From positions 6,566,030 through 6,630,029 of the forward strand of contig CAIIXF020000009.1 in the NCBI GenBank assembly GCA_903813345.2: a DNA stretch of 64,000 nucleotides, read 5' to 3'. Below are positions 60,941 to 64,000 of this stretch, one piece after another. Both the position numbers and the translations under genes were made by a program. Source of the DNA: Owenia fusiformis. Its lineage: Eukaryota; Annelida; Polychaeta; Sabellida; Oweniidae. Under the pieces are notes generated by a model. It ran no database searches. It saw only the letters and a list, made by a program, of their open reading frames with translations, and was not told the origin of the DNA. Each line of letters opens with the position of its first letter. Position 1 is the first letter of the stretch.

Positions 60941-62027
60941 TAAGGAAAACAATGATTGTGGAACTTGCAAGAATCCTTCTCATCAATGGCGCAAATGTCA
61001 ACGCGAGCCATTCCATAAATAGAAAAGATGACATCACGGCACTGATGTTAGCTTCATGGTATGGGAGCAGGGAGTGTGCTGAGCTGATAATAGAACATGG
61101 GGCGAATATAAACAGCAGCAAAAAACAGTGGGATGAGTGCATTGATGTATGCTGCCTGGTCACCAGGCTACCAATGTATGGAACTACTTATTGACAACAA
61201 TGCAGACATTAATGCAGTGGACAACAATGGTAATAATGCCCTGATATGGGCTACAAAAACTGATACTACATGTACCTGTTCAGGAAGCAGAATATCAAGC
61301 CTTCATCATAAAGAATATCAATATGTTCTTCAAAGAGATCTTGTCCCAAGCATCAAAAGAAATCAGTTCTTGAAGTTCAGCATCTTGATAACAAAAGGGA
61401 CCGGTAGCGTTAGTTTAAAAGTCCTAGGAAAGTTAACTTCAAACCAAAGCGCGCAACTTAAGGTACAGTCCATCTTCAAAGATCGAAAACTTAATTTACA
61501 AAATATAGTAAAACAAACCATTTTCAACACAATCAATAGCATTAGTTGCAGAAAATATATAAATGTAATTGAGCAATTGATACAAGATTCTCATTTACCA
61601 CTGAGACTGAAACAGTTTATGTCATTTGATGAGGATATTGATGAGCTATATACTATTATCTCAAAACATTAACACATCAATTAATGTGCATGATATTAAT
61701 TGTATCATTATATTCGTAACTGGTTTACTTGGACCAAGGTCAAGTTGGAACCTCTAATAAGCTCGGTTCCCGATCACATTAAATACAGTCAGTTTATGTT
61801 GTATGGACAGAAACATTGATTAAATTTGTTGATCGAGATATTTTGAAAATTGATTTAATTTGTTTAAATACGCAAAAGGCATTAAGTTAGAAATATCGAG
61901 TGTTTTTCGAATTTTGGATCATTTATCAACTTTCCTTAAACTGAACTAAAGAGCTACCTGAAACGCACTCGAATATAAATAAATAAAGGTTGTGAATTGA
62001 AGAGAACTGTTTTTTTAACTTTAATTA

Positions 62028-62309
62028 TCATTGCAATGATTTATTCAAAATTGAAACAGAACTACTTCTAAAACAATTCAAGTTAGCCACAGTCGCATTG
62101 GTATGGTTGAAAGCCACGCCTTCTCCATCCGTATCATTCTTGGACAATGGACAAGATCTATGATCTACGCAGCAAGGATTCGGAGAGGTGCTATGAGTAT
62201 CAGAATGGGGTCCGAGTTGACCAGTGTGAACGTACCATATATTGATAACACAATATAGCCTACTATACAATGCTTCTGTTGAGTTTTGTTCGAATAGATC
62301 ATTGATCAT
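62028..62309 (-). CDS. Small cysteine-containing ORF, copy B, 93 aa
   Basis: The counterpart of 46606-46890: same start (MINDLFEQ), same core (SPNPCCVDHRSCPLSKNDTD) and same stop position. It stayed open although the neighbouring ankyrin gene in this copy decayed. It is either a real small gene or exon, or chance preservation in a young duplicate. Confidence 0.33.
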   Translation of the reverse strand: MINDLFEQNSTEALYSRLYCVINIWYVHTGQLGPHSDTHSTSPNPCCVDHRSCPLSKNDTDGEGVAFNHTNATVANLNCFRSSSVSILNKSLQ

Positions 62310-62684
62310 AAATTCAAGGTAGAATCAAAAATAATAGGTAACTTTTCAAAATAAGATTCTCAGTTTAAAAACATGTTGTCACCATCTGATATGATTTGAT
62401 GTATAATATTTTAGAGGTTATGCATTTTTGATAGAGAGAACATATTAGGATTTTTACTTATTAAATCTCTATCTTTATTCTATTTTATATCTCTATTCTA
62501 TCTTTATTTCATATACAAAACCTTATATACTTAACAAAGAATATGTTATTTTTTAAATCACAAATTGCTTTATTACAGACGCTGGGGTCACCAAATTAAT
62601 GGAAAGATGCATTGAGCAATAGCAATGCTGATTCCTGCGCAAAATTGTTTCATTGTACAGTAAGCCATTTGAGATTTCTCTGGA

Positions 62685-63633
62685 TCACGGACAAAGTCCA
62701 TCATATATACGTATATCATCTATACCCATATCACTCTTGTAGCTCCTCAAAATTGTCCCCTCAAATCTCAGCTGTAAATGTACACAGTATTTACATATTT
62801 AATTTGGTAGTCTTCATTTTATTTTAAAAGCACACATAATTGCGAGTATTCAAAGTTAAAGACAAACAAGAGAATAAATTATCGTACACTTAGTGTACTA
62901 AATGTATAATCAAATTTCAAAATTAATATATCTTTTCGCAAAATGAATAACCTGAGGATATCGCCACGATATACTCCGGAAAACCAATATGCGGATAAGA
63001 TAAGATGATGCGGATGATATTGTTACGATACTCCTCTTGTTGATTTCCCGCCAAATTGAACTATACAAGATGACATTTATTTTCCAATAATATTATACAT
63101 TAGGTCACTATTAGTAAGAAGTGTAGGATAATAAGAACATCTTATGATTTTTTCAGAATAGCATTTCAATCTGCTCGGTGATATTGATATATGCACCCGT
63201 TCAATTCCCTCACTCGTGCAAATATCAATATCATCTCGTAGATGAAAATAATATTCGTCAAAATAATGGGATATCCTATAATTATAGTAGAGCCGTCGCT
63301 TGATTCAAATTTCAAATTCAGATGAACGAAACTAAAAAGGAATCAAACTCACCGAAAATGTCTTGCCAGTTGCTTTATTAGCAGGTATTGAAACCCTTCC
63401 ATTGTGCCATTTGTTGCCTTGGTCAGCCTCAGCTCTCCACACTTCCTCCACGGCTTTACCATTCACCAGATTTACTACTATAGAACCTACATGGAATTCA
63501 TTGTCTTCTTTTTCATCCTCTGACCACATATGATACCAAAAGTCTAGACATTTGGCACCCTTCGACAAGGCTGGAGAATCCAATTTGAATGTGTTTCCGT
63601 AGTTTGATGACGCTTCGGTATACATGTAATAAC
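62685..63633 (-). CDS. MAM domain exons, copy B, partial at the window end
   Basis: Exon 63353-63633 (YMYTEASSNYGNTFKLDSPA, then CLDFWYHMWSEDEKEDNE) and last exon 62685-62771 (GTILRSYKSDMGIDDIRIYD) are open with good splice sites. The last exon ends in GLCP and a stop, exactly 87 bases as in the astacin genes; the copy A version reads through. The first MAM exon should lie just past 64000. Compared with copy A, changes are mostly conservative, suggesting a working gene. Confidence 0.75.
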
Positions 63634-64000
63634 CTATGTATAGAGATATTGCACCATGTTAAATTCACTCAAAAAGTATATACAAACATTCATTGTAACA
63701 TTAGTAAACGATATAAAATATGAAAAAAATTAAGACCATTTTCCAAATGGGAGAAGGGTAGTTGAACATGTTACTATCTTTTGATTTCAAAAGCTTATAC
63801 CCAAATCCCAAATTTTGTAAGTCTGTTTTCCAATTCGACATTGGGTATTTGTGTATATTTTCTCCTCGGTTTATAAGATTTGAATTGTGACATTTAATAT
63901 TTCATTTACATCGATAAAGATAATCAGGCTTTAGCGTGTGAACCAGGGAGTTGATTCAATTAAATCTTTGATAGTGTTTTGCGAAGTCATATCGAAGATG

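Larger units (their letters stand above)
59798..61672 (+). pseudogene. Ankyrin-repeat pseudogene, paralogue of the gene at 45372
   Basis: The start region (ATG at 59798, then TPPMEPVKKNCIEDFRKL) and the C-terminal half (61133-61672) align with the intact copy. The coding region is interrupted by two inserted miniature elements, an in-frame TAA just before AATGGTAAAACG (about 60411), and a 2 bp deletion near 61112 that shifts the frame. The remaining 3' frame is open to a stop matching that of the intact gene, and an AATAAA follows at 61982-61987. It cannot make the full protein. Confidence 0.9.
59140..64000. repeat. Segmental duplication, copy B, running off the window
   Basis: It aligns with 44617-48771 in order and orientation from TCCCGCAATTTTT to the last bases of the window. 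The extra length comes mostly from the two miniature elements at 59882-60370 and 60445-60940. Confidence 0.85.

Overview
This is a 64 kb AT-rich, intron-rich animal nuclear sequence. GT-AG introns, small phase-conserved exons, AATAAA signals, and many miniature DNA transposons and hairpins point to an invertebrate. The gene content (intron-bearing glycoside hydrolase family 53 (GH53) galactanase-like genes, astacin-MAM proteases, intronless ankyrin genes) suggests a lophotrochozoan, most probably a bivalve or other mollusc. No ribosomal or mitochondrial marker is present, so the taxon is inferred. All splice sites and alignments were made by eye.

1-23.5 kb, minus strand: three tandem copies of a gene with a short cytosolic N-terminus, one membrane anchor, a beta-trefoil-like domain and a GH53 catalytic domain. 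The 3' ends lie at 354, 8332 and 16254, a period of about 7.95 kb. Copies 2 (582 aa) and 3 (581 aa) are complete. Copy 1 has eight open exons but has lost the anchor exon. The intergenic DNA is duplicated too, and has been invaded by tRNA-like SINEs, a G-rich tandem array, a LINE 3' end and several miniature elements.

23.8-26.9 kb, plus strand: a gene resembling cyclic nucleotide-binding domain-containing protein 2 (CNBD2). 27.2-42.4 kb, plus strand: two secreted astacin metalloproteases with a C-terminal MAM domain (480 and 466 aa). They are separated by a 1.6 kb transposon-like element, an intronless ankyrin gene (196 aa) and a minisatellite.

44.6-64 kb: a segmental duplication. Copy A (44.6-48.8 kb) holds an intact intronless ankyrin gene (291 aa, plus) and MAM exons (minus). 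Copy B (59.1 kb to the window end) holds the same set, but its ankyrin gene is broken by two miniature elements with TTA and TAA target duplications, a stop and a 2 bp deletion. Between the copies lie a satellite array of about 230 bp units, a signal-peptide exon and an acidic exon (minus) that join in frame to the MAM exons, and a 930 bp remnant of a Tc1/mariner element.

The genes look like lineage-expanded digestive, extracellular and defence-type families rather than one pathway. GH53 proteins hydrolyse beta-1,4-galactan. Astacins cut extracellular proteins. MAM and ankyrin domains mediate protein contacts. The most noteworthy points are the membrane-anchored beta-trefoil/GH53 design, the apparent derivation of a protease-free MAM protein from an astacin gene with an alternative short-peptide ending, and a small cysteine-containing ORF kept open in both duplicates.
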